Below are positions 1-12,200 of a stretch of DNA of 64,000 nt, one piece after another. The stretch lies in contig JAPNXP010000002.1 of NCBI GenBank assembly GCA_028753945.1, forward strand, positions 14,825,624 to 14,889,623. The letters run 5' to 3'. How positions within the stretch are numbered: position 1 is the first letter of the stretch; each line of letters opens with the position of its first letter. The notes under the pieces are model-generated. The model did not search any database. It saw only the letters and a program-made list of their open reading frames with translations, and was not told where the DNA came from. The position numbers and the translations under genes were made by a program. This DNA is from Hexactinellida sp. DTS-2022 (Eukaryota; Porifera; Hexactinellida).

Positions 1-186
1 CTTAGGCTGGGTATAGTCGTGATAGAGAGTTTCGTAGTAGAGACCTTCGAACTTGGTGATGTTGAAACTTTGTTTCACATAATCTGATCGAATTTCTTGT
101 TGTTTGGGGCAACTATCTGAGCTGACCATTGTTGAGAGTATGCAGCATAGGAATGTTGATAAAATACAGTAATTTGCTAACTTCAT
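1..186 (-). CDS. lipocalin-like secreted protein, 5' end only (partial)
   Basis: The minus strand opens with an ATG at 186 and stays open to the window edge (62 codons). The first 23 or so residues form a hydrophobic signal peptide (MKLANYCILSTFLCCILSTM). It is followed by a Cys and then the segment FEGLYYETLYHDYTQP. GLYYE fits the lipocalin first-strand motif G-x-W/Y-Y-E, which lines the mouth of the barrel that binds small hydrophobic ligands. The protein would be secreted or extracellular. Only the N-terminus is visible, so the other lipocalin motifs cannot be checked. The ATG lies 46 bases from the first visible Tudor exon on the other strand, so this gene is probably nested in, or tightly abutting, the Tudor gene. 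The family call rests on one motif plus the signal peptide. Confidence 0.6.
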   Translation of the reverse strand, partial: MKLANYCILSTFLCCILSTMVSSDSCPKQQEIRSDYVKQSFNITKFEGLYYETLYHDYTQPK

Positions 187-232
187 TTCTTAATTACAAA
201 GTTGTAAATGAGTTATAATAATTTCCTATTAG

Positions 233-3200
233 ATTCTGACTATATTTTGGTTAAATTCCAAGAAGTGGAATATGACGACTTTTTCCTGTCTAAAGCAACA
301 GTGGAAATATTGGAGCCACTTGGCTTGGTAGACCAGTTAGTAAACGAAGGGTTTGCAATCACCACTCGGAAACAAGACATACCTACTTATAGTCCCCTAG
401 AAGGTTCCATCATAAAGGTCAGTAGAACAAGTGTTCATCTAACAGAATAACTTTTACTTAACTTTGGGATTTACAGGTCTCAAAAAATTTCCATATGGCC
501 ATCGTATGGAACCTGCCAAACTGTCATACAAAAATTTTAATATACGACAAGCAAAATTCGAGCCTCATAAACTACTGTTGCACAGGTTTTATATTTGGTT
601 TTATGAAAATTTGGCCTACTAACGTCTTATGGCATCCAACGTATGATCGTATGCCTAATTTTTGAGGCCTGCGGGGTTGTCTAATAACAATTCCTCAATT
701 AGCAATTGCTTTTAGGTCCCAAGAGTATTAGTACATTAGCAAGTGTAAATGTGATTTGCTATAAGTTAATAAACTGTTATTAATTGCAGTATGTAAGATA
801 CTTTATTTACTTTATTTGAATCCTAAGGTGGTAGTGAGCCACCTGACCCCAGAGCACCTGGTGTACTGCGTCCCCTCTGCTCACGGGTTGTTGATAGACC
901 AGCTCGTGGCAGACCTGGCTTCCTGTGGGTCGCACGCGCCGCTCCTCTCTCCTAAGGTGGGCGGGGTCGTTGTTGCTAAGAGCCCGACCAGCGGACTCTG
1001 GAACAGAGCTAGGATCCTATCTAGGATTGGGAAACTGAAGTTTGAAGTCACTTACATAGACATTGGTATGTAAGCTAAAGTGGTTTTAGTATAACTTTAT
1101 AATGAGAGCAGTTCGAACTAGTAAGTCAACTGTAATTATTACGTCCGCTTTTGTGAACAAGCTCTGCTTAATATGAAAACTTTTTATTATGAAGATGCCC
1201 TATTGTCCAAATTTAAAGACGACATAGTGTTTATATTAACTAAGTTTAGTTCGCTTATTATGAAATCTGTTTATAATTAACAAAAATATACTATATTATA
1301 ATTTATTATAATTATAGCTTACTTGTCCAATCGTGTAGGAACTAAAGAGATAGTAGAGATAGCGAATATTCGCTTGCTTCCGTTATACGCAGCATCAATC
1401 CCATGCCAGACTTTCCCCTGCACAATTCCACGGCTCGATGACTATATCACAGCTTCCAACTACGTAGAGCTGTTCAGGGGCCTCGCGGGTGGGGGCACTC
1501 TCCTCTGCGAAATTTGTAGCGTCGCTGTTGACGGTCTATACAACATTTCTCTAAAGCTACCTGGAGGGGAAAACCTGGTCGACGAGCTGGTTAATCAAGG
1601 AGCGTTATTTAGGAAACTCAATGCTAGCAATGACTGTGAGTTTATATCCTAGATGTAGTGCAGAATTTATCATAAGACGCCTGTAAAATTATATGATTTA
1701 GAGGCAACCTTAAGTTTAAAACTACTTCCTATGTAACCGCCCCATAATGTTTGTATAGTAAAACCTTTATGGGTAACTAATTGTATTAATTTGATGCAAA
1801 CCTTTTGGAATATCTATGTCGCCAACAAATGAAAGTTTTAATCAAATCCTCGTTATTTACCAACAAATTATCTAATATCCCTTTGGTAGAGATTTGTATT
1901 AGAATTAGTGTCATTATCATTAGGATCAATTTAGGGAATTTCCAGTATTTACCAGTTTTATTGATTAATTAATTAAAACCTAGTTGCCTTTCTTATACAA
2001 CCTTATTTAACCATATACGGGTGAACGATTCATTAATTTTACAATTTACAATTTACAATTTGTTAGTAACTAAATTATATTGAGTTTTTGCAAAATTGAT
2101 TAATCGCGAATTCTAATAAGACAGCTGCTCTACCATGCACTACGGGAACTTTCCTACAGGTAAATCTGCTATTTTTATATAACCAACTCTAGAGTTATCG
2201 AAGCTATACTGGCAGAATATATATATATATTGTGATTCAATTGAAAACCTATACGTTTGCAAGTTTTACCGCTATTATATATGTACTTCTCAACTAGTCA
2301 TTGTACAAGTTATTTTCATAGAGCATTTCCCTACTTCTGTAGCTATTTGCCCTCCTTACTCCTCCGATCCCACTCGACCAGGAGAAGGTTACCCTTTGCC
2401 TAACAAGATCGTTCCCACTGTGATTTCACAAATGTCAATTTCCCTTCAAACTACCTGTGACGTGTTTGTGTCACACCTGGACAATCCCAGCAACTTCTAT
2501 GTTCAGTTTATGAATTCCCACGCGCAGCTTCAGTTCCTGAGTGACCAGATAAACCAGCACTACTCTTCTCTCACGGAACTAGAGCTCAGCAAGATTACGC
2601 CCAAAAACATTGTGCCCGGTAATAGCCATTCTGTTTGTATAGCTTTGGGGAAAGTCATGGAGTAAACTAGTGGATTCATATTGCGCCATATTTATGTGTC
2701 TTTCCCTAGGGACATGTCCCCATTGATAGACAGACTCAGTTTTTATATCAGGGGTCTTCAAACCGTGGCTCGCGACCCAATCTATGTTCACCGAATTGTT
2801 TATGGCGGAAATTAGAATTTTATTGCTTGGTGATATATTTTGGACAAGTAGACCCTACTTGTCCAAAAGTAGTTGACACCAAATAGAGGGTTGCGAAAAG
2901 AAAAAATATCATTACCTAAGATTTATATCCATATATCTCTACTCCATTCCAACTCGCTACGTAAAGTATATTTCTCATGTTGCATTAGTTACAGCCTAAC
3001 TACTATAGTACTGTCTGCCATAAGACCAGTGGCGGCGCCAAGGGTTGTCAGTTGACCACTTGTTTAGAACTTGAGAAGATAGTTGAAAGTTCATGAAACA
3101 TGATTGCATTACACTATATTGGTGTTTGACCCGAAATACACATGTCGCCACTTCATAAGAGTACACCTTATTATTGTGTGCATTAGCCAAGTGTCTACTG

Positions 3201-6200
3201 ACTATCACAGCCAATACTTGTTTATTCCTTAGTATGTAACTTATAAGCAGAAATATTTATTATTTTCTCTTTAGGAGCTGTTTGCTGTACGCGGTTCGCT
3301 CAGGACAGCCTCTGGTACCGAGGAAAGGTACTGGAAATCGACCAGAGCGAAGTTACTGTGCAGTATGTCGACTATGGCAACACTGAAACGAAAAGTATAA
3401 ACGAAATAAAGCTGATGCATCCTAATTTCTATACCCTGCCCGGCCAGGCCATCAAGTGCTCTCTCGTGGAGGTTTCTAAGCAGGTGAGGATGTTATGTCG
3501 CTAGGTAACCAATGGAATGCCTACTGCAATGCTAAACCAATGTGGTTTGGTGGCAATAAGCTTAGAACCGGAATAACAGCTGGCTTAGGCTGGCTACCGA
3601 ATATTATTTGATTTTTTCGAATTGATAGCTATACAGTAGATTCTCGTTGTACTACACCAAAGGATCGTCGAAATTGTTGGTATTAACCGGAGTCGTTTGC
3701 AGGCATTTGTATAGGCTAGGGGAATTAAAACTTATCCGTGTTGGTATTAACGAGAGTCCACTGTACTTAGTTGAATATTTTGTACTTTTTAGGAAGAATG
3801 GACGATGGAAGCTAGTCAACTTTTCCAATCTTTGACTTTTAACAAACCGCTACAGTGTACATTTCTGAATAAATCAGAAGACGGGATATTCCTAGTCTCT
3901 TTAATCGACTCTCAGTCCAACCTCAACATTGCTCAGATTCTCGCCAATTCCCGCTACGCCAAACCGACGCCACCTCCCGTTGTGGAGAAGAAGTCCATTC
4001 AGGACCTGGACATAAAAGTCAATGCTCAGGAGAGTGTGTACATCAGTGACATCAAAACGCCTGGTGAGTGGGTGTCTTGTGTGTATATTCATTATTATTA
4101 TTGTTATTATTGAGGGGTTGCTTATATATCGGCCAACACCTTTTCAATACAAAAACCCGATTAATTTTGATGTTAGCTAAAAATACCTTTTCAATGTCTG
4201 AAAGTAATATTAGAAAAGGTGTTGGCCAATTTATAATTAATGACAGCCCAGTTCTTTTTATTATTATTCGTTTTATTTACGAATAATGATATGGGATAAA
4301 TACACAAATAAACAAATATCTTAAAATGAGCGTTCAAGTCTCGTATGTATTATCCACAGCTACTTAGTTTACAATTCAATTTATAATTATGTTTAAGAAC
4401 TTCTTAATGAATCCATAGTCCCACTGTACTGTACAGTCTCAGTCGTATATCTGAATACAGCCGTGTTCACTCGCGTTGGCGACACACACTATGCCCTCCC
4501 CGATATTACTAACCCCGTAGCAATCATTAGCATACCCCTTTCCTATCTCCTGTTTGAACTTTCCCTCTCGTGAGAACGCCTTGATACACCCATCCAGCCG
4601 AGAACTAACCAAGTATCCTGCCGTATTAACCGCGAAAAAGTAGCTCTCCTTCCTATAATGCTCTTCGTCTAACTTAACTGTCCTCACCAACTCGCCTTCC
4701 ATGCTGAACAATAATATCTTGTTTTCGTTCAACAGTAGAACTATTACCTGCCTTCCCTTTACGACTACGTCTACGGGTGACTTGAGTTCTCCGTTGGTAA
4801 TGGCTGACGAGAACACGAGCCCCTGGGTCAGTACTTGCACTCTGTTATTTCCCTGGTCGCACACGTACACTGCTTGTTCGTTAGCAAACAAACCCCGCGC
4901 ATTCAGGAACTCGCCTTCCCTCTGTCCCCTCACGCCACTCTTGACAACGAACTCTCCGCTTATTCTATATTTAGACACCTGGGCATGTCCCACGTCCGTG
5001 ACGTATATGGAGTCCCCGAACGCGGCTACTCCCCACGGGTTGTTCAGCATGTTCCGCCCCTCCCCCACCAGTCTACAGAACCTCCCGTCAACAGAGAACA
5101 CCTTAACACAGTTACTGAATCTATCCGCTACGAATAGGCTGCCGTTGTGGACTGCTATCCCTCTGGGTCGCTTCAGATTAGCCCCCTCCCTTAGCACTCT
5201 AGGTCCCCCTGTTAGCAGTGCCTTATACGGCTTAGCTGACAGGAGATGTATGCTCTGTATTGCCTCCTCAAACTTGTGGTTGTTGTATCGAGGGCCCATG
5301 GCCGCTACCTGAGCAATCTCTACTATGCTGGTCCTGTACTCCGCTATGTCAGCTCTTATACTGGCCGAGTAGTGCTCCTTCTTGTCGCGTAGCAGGTTGC
5401 TGGATATGGTCAGTGATATGGACTCCATCGCCGCCTCGAGCTGCCGTATGGCCTGGTCGGCGTCTCGGTTCCGCTCGTTAAGCGCTGTCAGTCGGGTCAG
5501 CTCCCCTAGGAGGAGTTCCTTCTTGTCGTCCAGAGAGGAATGGAGAAGCTCGAATAGCTCCAATACTTCTCTTCTTATTCGCGATATTTGCACTTCGAAA
5601 TCTCCGCAAATTATAACTCCAGGGTCTTCCATTGGTGCATTTCTCGTCGCCATATTATCTTAGGTAGCTACATAGTATAGTGTTTCAATCTATTATCCTA
5701 TATCAAGTTAATAGAACTGATGGTAATATTAGATGTATTATAATTAATATGACGTCATATTTATACGAGAAGCTTGCTTGATTGCTTGCAATTCCCAGAG
5801 AACTTCCATCTCCACCTGTCGTCCTACGAAAACAACCTGAACCAGTTCATGGACCAGATAACCTCCCATTATAACAATCTGCATTCAGACCTGTCTGTCA
5901 GGAACCCGACTGTGGGAGAAGTATATTGCGTCAAATTCCTGGATCACAACTGGTATCGCGGTATCGTGAGGGAGGTACGTATTTAGTATTGGTTATACAG
6001 TGGATGCCGGTTATAGAAACATCGTCGGGAACTGCATATAATGTTCTTATAACCGGTGTTCTTATAACCGGTATTCTTATATCCGACATGTTCTTATAAC
6101 CGACATGTTCTTATATCCGACATGTTCTTATAACCGACATGTTCTTATATCCGACATGTTCTTATAACCGACATGTTCTTATATCCGACATCTACTGTAT

Positions 6201-9200
6201 ATATCGACCAACACCTTTTCAATATATGAAACCCGGCTTCGCAATGGTGAATTTTTGCTATTAATAAATACCTTGCAAATTATGTTTTAGAGGTGTTGGC
6301 CGATATATAAGGAATTCCTTTTATTTAATGTATATGAATTCTCTTAACACAAATGAACCATTGAAAGTCTTTGAGGACTAATGAATGAGTTTATCTAGTT
6401 AATTATCTCTCATGGGATATAGTTAATTTGTACCCTTATTAGCTTCTAAGTTATAATTCCGTTTCAAACAATAATTCTATTCATCTCTCTATATCTGTGA
6501 AACATAAACCGAACTTCTCTAAACAGATATCTGTTATCAGAGAACTTTCTGGTTTAAACTATTCAGAAAGTCCTTCCGCTTTCTTATCAAATCTCTATTC
6601 TTTTATAAGATTCACTGAAACTTGTACGATTATACCAACACAATACAAATGCATAGAGCTAATCTTGATTTTCGCACGAGAATACTAAATAGTTAGCACA
6701 AAGCGAGTATCTTGAATAATTCATTAATTTCTTTTCAGGTCAAAGGCAACAACACCTTGTTCGTATACATGGTTGATTATGGAAACTTGTTCAATGTTGC
6801 TTTGAAAGATTGTAAAGAGTTGCATGAATCTTTTTATATTTTCCCCAAACACTCGATTGAGTGTTGCCTCCACGATGTTACTTTAGGAGCCACTTACACG
6901 GATTGGCTTCCTGGAGCTATCAATTACTTCAAAGGGCAAACAGGTTTAACATTAATTAATTTTGACATTTGTTCAACTTCATGTTTTGTGCTTTTATTGG
7001 CTGCTCGCACTCAATACACTTGTTATTAATTAGTTCAATTATTCTGTAATACCAATAATATCACAGTCTACTCTATAGAGAAGCAACAACTAATTGCCAA
7101 ATTCATCCAGAAGAATTCAGAGGGCCGTTGGGAGGTTACCTTAACTAAGGGCACCCGGGATATCGGAAAGCTGATCTGCGAATCAGGAATGGCTATTAGC
7201 AAATCGTTTGCTGCTCGCTACGCGCCCGAAACTCCGATGGATAAGTTCTCCCCCACTGCTACTACGCCTACACACGCAATAGCTAATGACGTGCAACCAG
7301 GACAGCCGCACAGCTACCCTTCCAATCAGGTAATGTTACGTCACAACAGTACAGTAGTGACCTATTAGCGGAATCCTAATAGCGACCTAATAGCACAATC
7401 CTAATAGCGACCTAATAGTACAATCCTAATAGCGACCTAATAGCACAATGCTAATAGCGACCTAATAGCGGAATCTGTTTTATAGCAGACTGCAGCCAAT
7501 AGGTCGGAAATGCAGAGAATATACAACAGCACTATTCTACGGTGTTGCTTTCCAATTCTCGAACATGTTATGATATCATTGCTGCCTTATTATGTGTGAT
7601 ACTATAACTGTATTATTATGTGTGATAGTATAACTGCCTACTTATGTGTGATATTATAACTGCCTACTTATGTGTGATATTATAACTGCCTACTTATGTG
7701 TGATATTATAACTGCCTTATTATGTGTGATACTATAACTGTATTATTATGTGTGATAGTATAACTGCCTTATTATGTGTGATATTATAACTGCCTACTTA
7801 TGTGTGATATTATAACTGCCTTATTATGTGTGATATAATAACTGTATAATCAGCAGGTGCCTCAACACGGCAGCCGATCCCCGCGGAAAGTTAAGGAGAT
7901 AATCCTACCTCGCGGCCACGTGTGCGAGACGTACGTTTCCTTCGCGATTAGTCCCACGGACTTCAGCATCCAGCTGACGGAGCTCTCGGACAAGCTGGAC
8001 GCTCTCATGGATGAGCTGGCCCGGCACTGCGAGACCAGCTACAACGAACAGGTCACCCGCGTCACGCCTCAGCTGTTGGTGGCAGCCAAGTTAGTTTGGG
8101 ACTTAATCCATGGTCCATATGTAACAATGTATGTAACAACAGTCAAGGTTCTTGCTAAAGAAATAACTTAAATGTTATGTGAAGTGGCTTATACGAATTC
8201 AGTTAGAATCCTGACTGCAATGCGAAATAAATATTTTGTTATTACGTGTACGTACAATTTGCTTCTATTTATACTGCCGCGCTTTAGGTTCACAGAGGAC
8301 GACAAATGGTACCGCGCTGTCATAACTAACACAGACACGCCTGGCGTTGTTAAAGTGCACTATATCGACTATGGGAACAAGGAGAACATAGATATGGGAC
8401 GCATACGACCTCTCCCCAATCAGCTGTCCGGCCTGCAGGCCCAGGCTATCAAGTGCTCGCTCAGAGGATTCTCTAAAGAGACCAGATTCTCACCCGAGTT
8501 AATGGACGAGTTTAAACAGACTGTCACTGATCGGTTCGTTCCTAAATGACCAACTAATCAATTAGTATTTTATCGTACAGTGGACTCTCGGTAATACGAA
8601 CACAGATAAGGCGAACAAAGTTTAATTCCCCTAGCTCACTTGTTTACATATTATAACATTTTATATCTCATATTTAAATGCGGTTTCTATCACTTAATTA
8701 AATACAATCTGGACAGACAAACACACACACAAACAAACAACAATCGAGTTTTAATAATATGGATGTTTTATTGTTCAAAAAGGTGGATAATTATTAACCC
8801 TAAATTAACAACCCACATATAATATAATGATAATTTTCAAATAAAATGTGTACAGAGATTACCCTTCCCCGCCCAAATTGATAGACTAGGCTCTGAATAG
8901 TGACGAAAATATTTCATCTAAATTCAAACATGGAACTTCAAACCCAAAAGAGATTCTGTAAAACAATTATTGTCTTTGAAGAAATTCTGCCTGCCGCAAA
9001 AAGTAATTTGTGGGACACTGCCCTAGCCTAAACCCACAAATGCCTGCAATTCGGTTAATACGAACAGATTTCGAAGGTTCCTTGGTGTTCGTATTAATAA
9101 ACTAGAGTATTGTATTCAACATACTCAGACGTATTTATTGAGATGCTTCTTGTTAGGTTTTTCACAATACAAGTGTTAAACTTCCACTCGACCTACTACG

Positions 9201-12200
9201 AGGTTGACTTGATAAACACCGCGAGCACACAGAGCATGGCAGCTGTGTTTCTAGCGAAGAGTTCAGGGAACACACAAGTGTTTGTAGGGGAGCTCAAGCC
9301 CCTGATCCTCTCAGAGGGGACCGAACTGACCGCACAGCTGTGCGTGATGCACTCGCCTACAGACTTCTACATGCAGGTAGCAGAGACGAGCGAAGCCCTG
9401 AACAGTATGGAGTTCGAGCTAAATAGGACCAGTGTTGCCGGGAAGGCGCCGAAGTCTTTTGAATTAAAGGTACAAACAAACTTGTAGTCTGGTTGGTTTG
9501 AGATTAATTAGAAGTTAATTAATCTATTAATTAATCTAGCAATGCCATTGTACTGTGAACCTATCTGGCACATTGATTGAGGCCTTGTATATGTTGACTC
9601 TCTTAGAACATGATACTGATAACAGAAGTAAATAAATAGATGGATAATATTATTCTTTTCAATAGAGAAGTCAACTGCGAAAGTACTATATGGTTACACA
9701 CTGCTGTTCTGAGAAATTCATTCAAACTTGTATTTTAGACAAAATTCCGTTGTAATAACAAACCCTCGAATACGACTTTTGGTCGTGATTCTGGCGTTGA
9801 TGACTTTTAACTGTAGTTTTAAAGTTCGTTGTTAAGATAATAGTTAATTAATTAGCCATCAGTTTATAATTTATTGTTTCATTCTCTTGACATTATTCGG
9901 TTCTTAGACAAATGTGTTGAAACCGTATTTATCTTTGACATTGTAGACTTGAGTTTTACATAAGTCATTCCATGAATCCTGTTCTCTATTCAAGAGATAA
10001 CACTTCATAGAGACCACTTAACCCATATGGAATTCGCTAGGTTGGAGTACCGTGTGCTGCTTGCTTCTCGACCTCAGGCACTTGGTACAGAGCCAAGGTC
10101 CTTGCTGTCTCCTCCCCTAAGATACACGTGTTGTATGTCGACTATGGAAACGACGAATGGCTGCTGAACGAAAAGATCCAGCCCCTGCCTCAGAAGTTCC
10201 TCTCGCTGCCCTGCCAAGCCTTCCGCTGCGCGATCCGATCCCAGCAGAGTAGGCACATGGACGAGGATGTGGATAAGTTTAGAGACAAGCTAACGGCAGC
10301 TAGGGACATACGCGTCAAAATTATAGGACACCATGACCAATGTAAGTATAGGAAACTCTTGTTATAACCAAGTTGGATATAACGAAGTTACATATATCTA
10401 TCATACGGATAAAGTACAGTGAACTCCCGTTATAACGAAATGGAGATTTTCCCCCAGAGCACTAAATGCATTAATTATTATCCGCTTATAACGAATATCC
10501 GGATATAACGAAGGAATTTACAGGTCCAAAGCACTTCGTTATAACGAGAGTTGACTGCAATCTATTTAACTCAGCTTATATCTAACTATGCCAATGGTCC
10601 CTTGGACTTTGTTATAATGGGATTTCCCTGTAAGTAACTCTCAAGATTCAGAATGTAAAATGAATTTAAATAAATATGTGCCACTAACGATTGTATTTTC
10701 AGAGGGAAAGTCAATAATTACTGACAACTTCAGATATGTCATTCAGGTTAATCTGGGAAGCCTCAGTTTGTTTGATAAGATTTGGTTTCCCGATTTATAC
10801 TATGCCATGCAACACTGATTCAATTCCTGGTTGTAATCAGGTGTTTTGCGGAGATTCATCCAATAGTTTCAGTAAGAAAGAATAAAGATGGTATTCACTA
10901 TTGCTTTTACGCTGTTGTTACAAATTGGTATATATCTACAGGATACTTGTAACTATGTATTATTTGTTCATGGCATAAAGTTAGGATTCACACATTTAAA
11001 CAATTCTGTCTGAGTGGAGTCAGTCGGGCTCTCAAGTGTGAACATGTGTTTAAATCTACTTAGGATTGAAATCATACTCGCGCTTACTCGGAGAATTTGA
11101 TTACATTCATGATGTGCAAAATTCACGCTAGGATACCAAGGAAGTAACACTGTTATCAACTGCTAATTGAGATTGCTTACAGTGATCACATCAACTTTTT
11201 ACGCAAATTTACTCACTTAATTTTATTTGTCATCTGAGTAATTTATTTTCCGTTCGTACTTAAAATTTAATTCTCGATATTCTGTCTATCTCATTCTGTA
11301 AGCCCGAGTCAAACAGATAAATTTCTGGTCAAATGCCTTTTGATCCAAACCCTAATGTTACAGATCGTACAGTCGACTCTCGTTAGTAGGAACACCAATA
11401 GACCTTAGAAATTTATCGCTTTATCTTAAATTCCTATTAGCAAGTGTCGTCAAGTATTAAATTCTATGTTTGAAGGCTCCGAACAGTATGTATTAACAAG
11501 ATTCTTGAAAATATTGCAATTATTTACAATATTGTAATATCCAAGTTTCGCGGACTTTCTTATGGAAACTTAACAATTCAGTAGCATTATTATTGCTCTC
11601 ACTCTTGCTCAGTCAGTAGGACGATAATCTGCACTGCAATTAGTCTAACAAATTTGCTGCGTTTGCTGCGTTTTGATACAAATTTACATTCGTGTGAACA
11701 AAAAGTAGTTGTGAGACGCTTTAAATTAGGAAGTTTATACTAGTGAGAACTCAGAAAAATGCTTTAACAAACCGTTTCTGCAAATATGGGTTTTCGCACA
11801 GATTTCCAACCTTATCAGTTAGATTATTAAACGAATGAACTCTTAGGGAAATATGAATAAGTTTAAATTGTGATTTATTAAAAATATACCACCAATTTAA
11901 GTTCTTTTGGAAACTATATCATTATTCGATAATTTATTCATTGAATTTTCTGGGCCTTATACTTCAACATTATTTCCTATTCAATAATACACATTTAATC
12001 TGATTAATTAGAAACTTCTGGTCGTTTGTATGTATGAATAATTAGAACTATTGATAATCCAATCAATCTAAATTTGGTGTACACGTTAATACGAACACAA
12101 TTAAGGTGAAGTATCAAGGTTTAATTCCCTTAGCCCAATACAAATGTACCTGTTAATACGAATTTCGGACTATAAGAACATTCGACGGTCCTGCCTGGTG

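Noticed and set aside
3027..3060. CAGTGGCGGCGCCAAGGG as a second hAT-like end in Tudor intron 4
   Set aside because: No matching opposite end or target duplication found nearby.
4701..5663. Plus-strand frames of 70-203 codons
   Set aside because: Antisense shadows of the NHL gene.
7352..7848. Regular spaced repeats resembling a CRISPR array
   Set aside because: Direct tandem repeats without unique spacers, in an animal intron.
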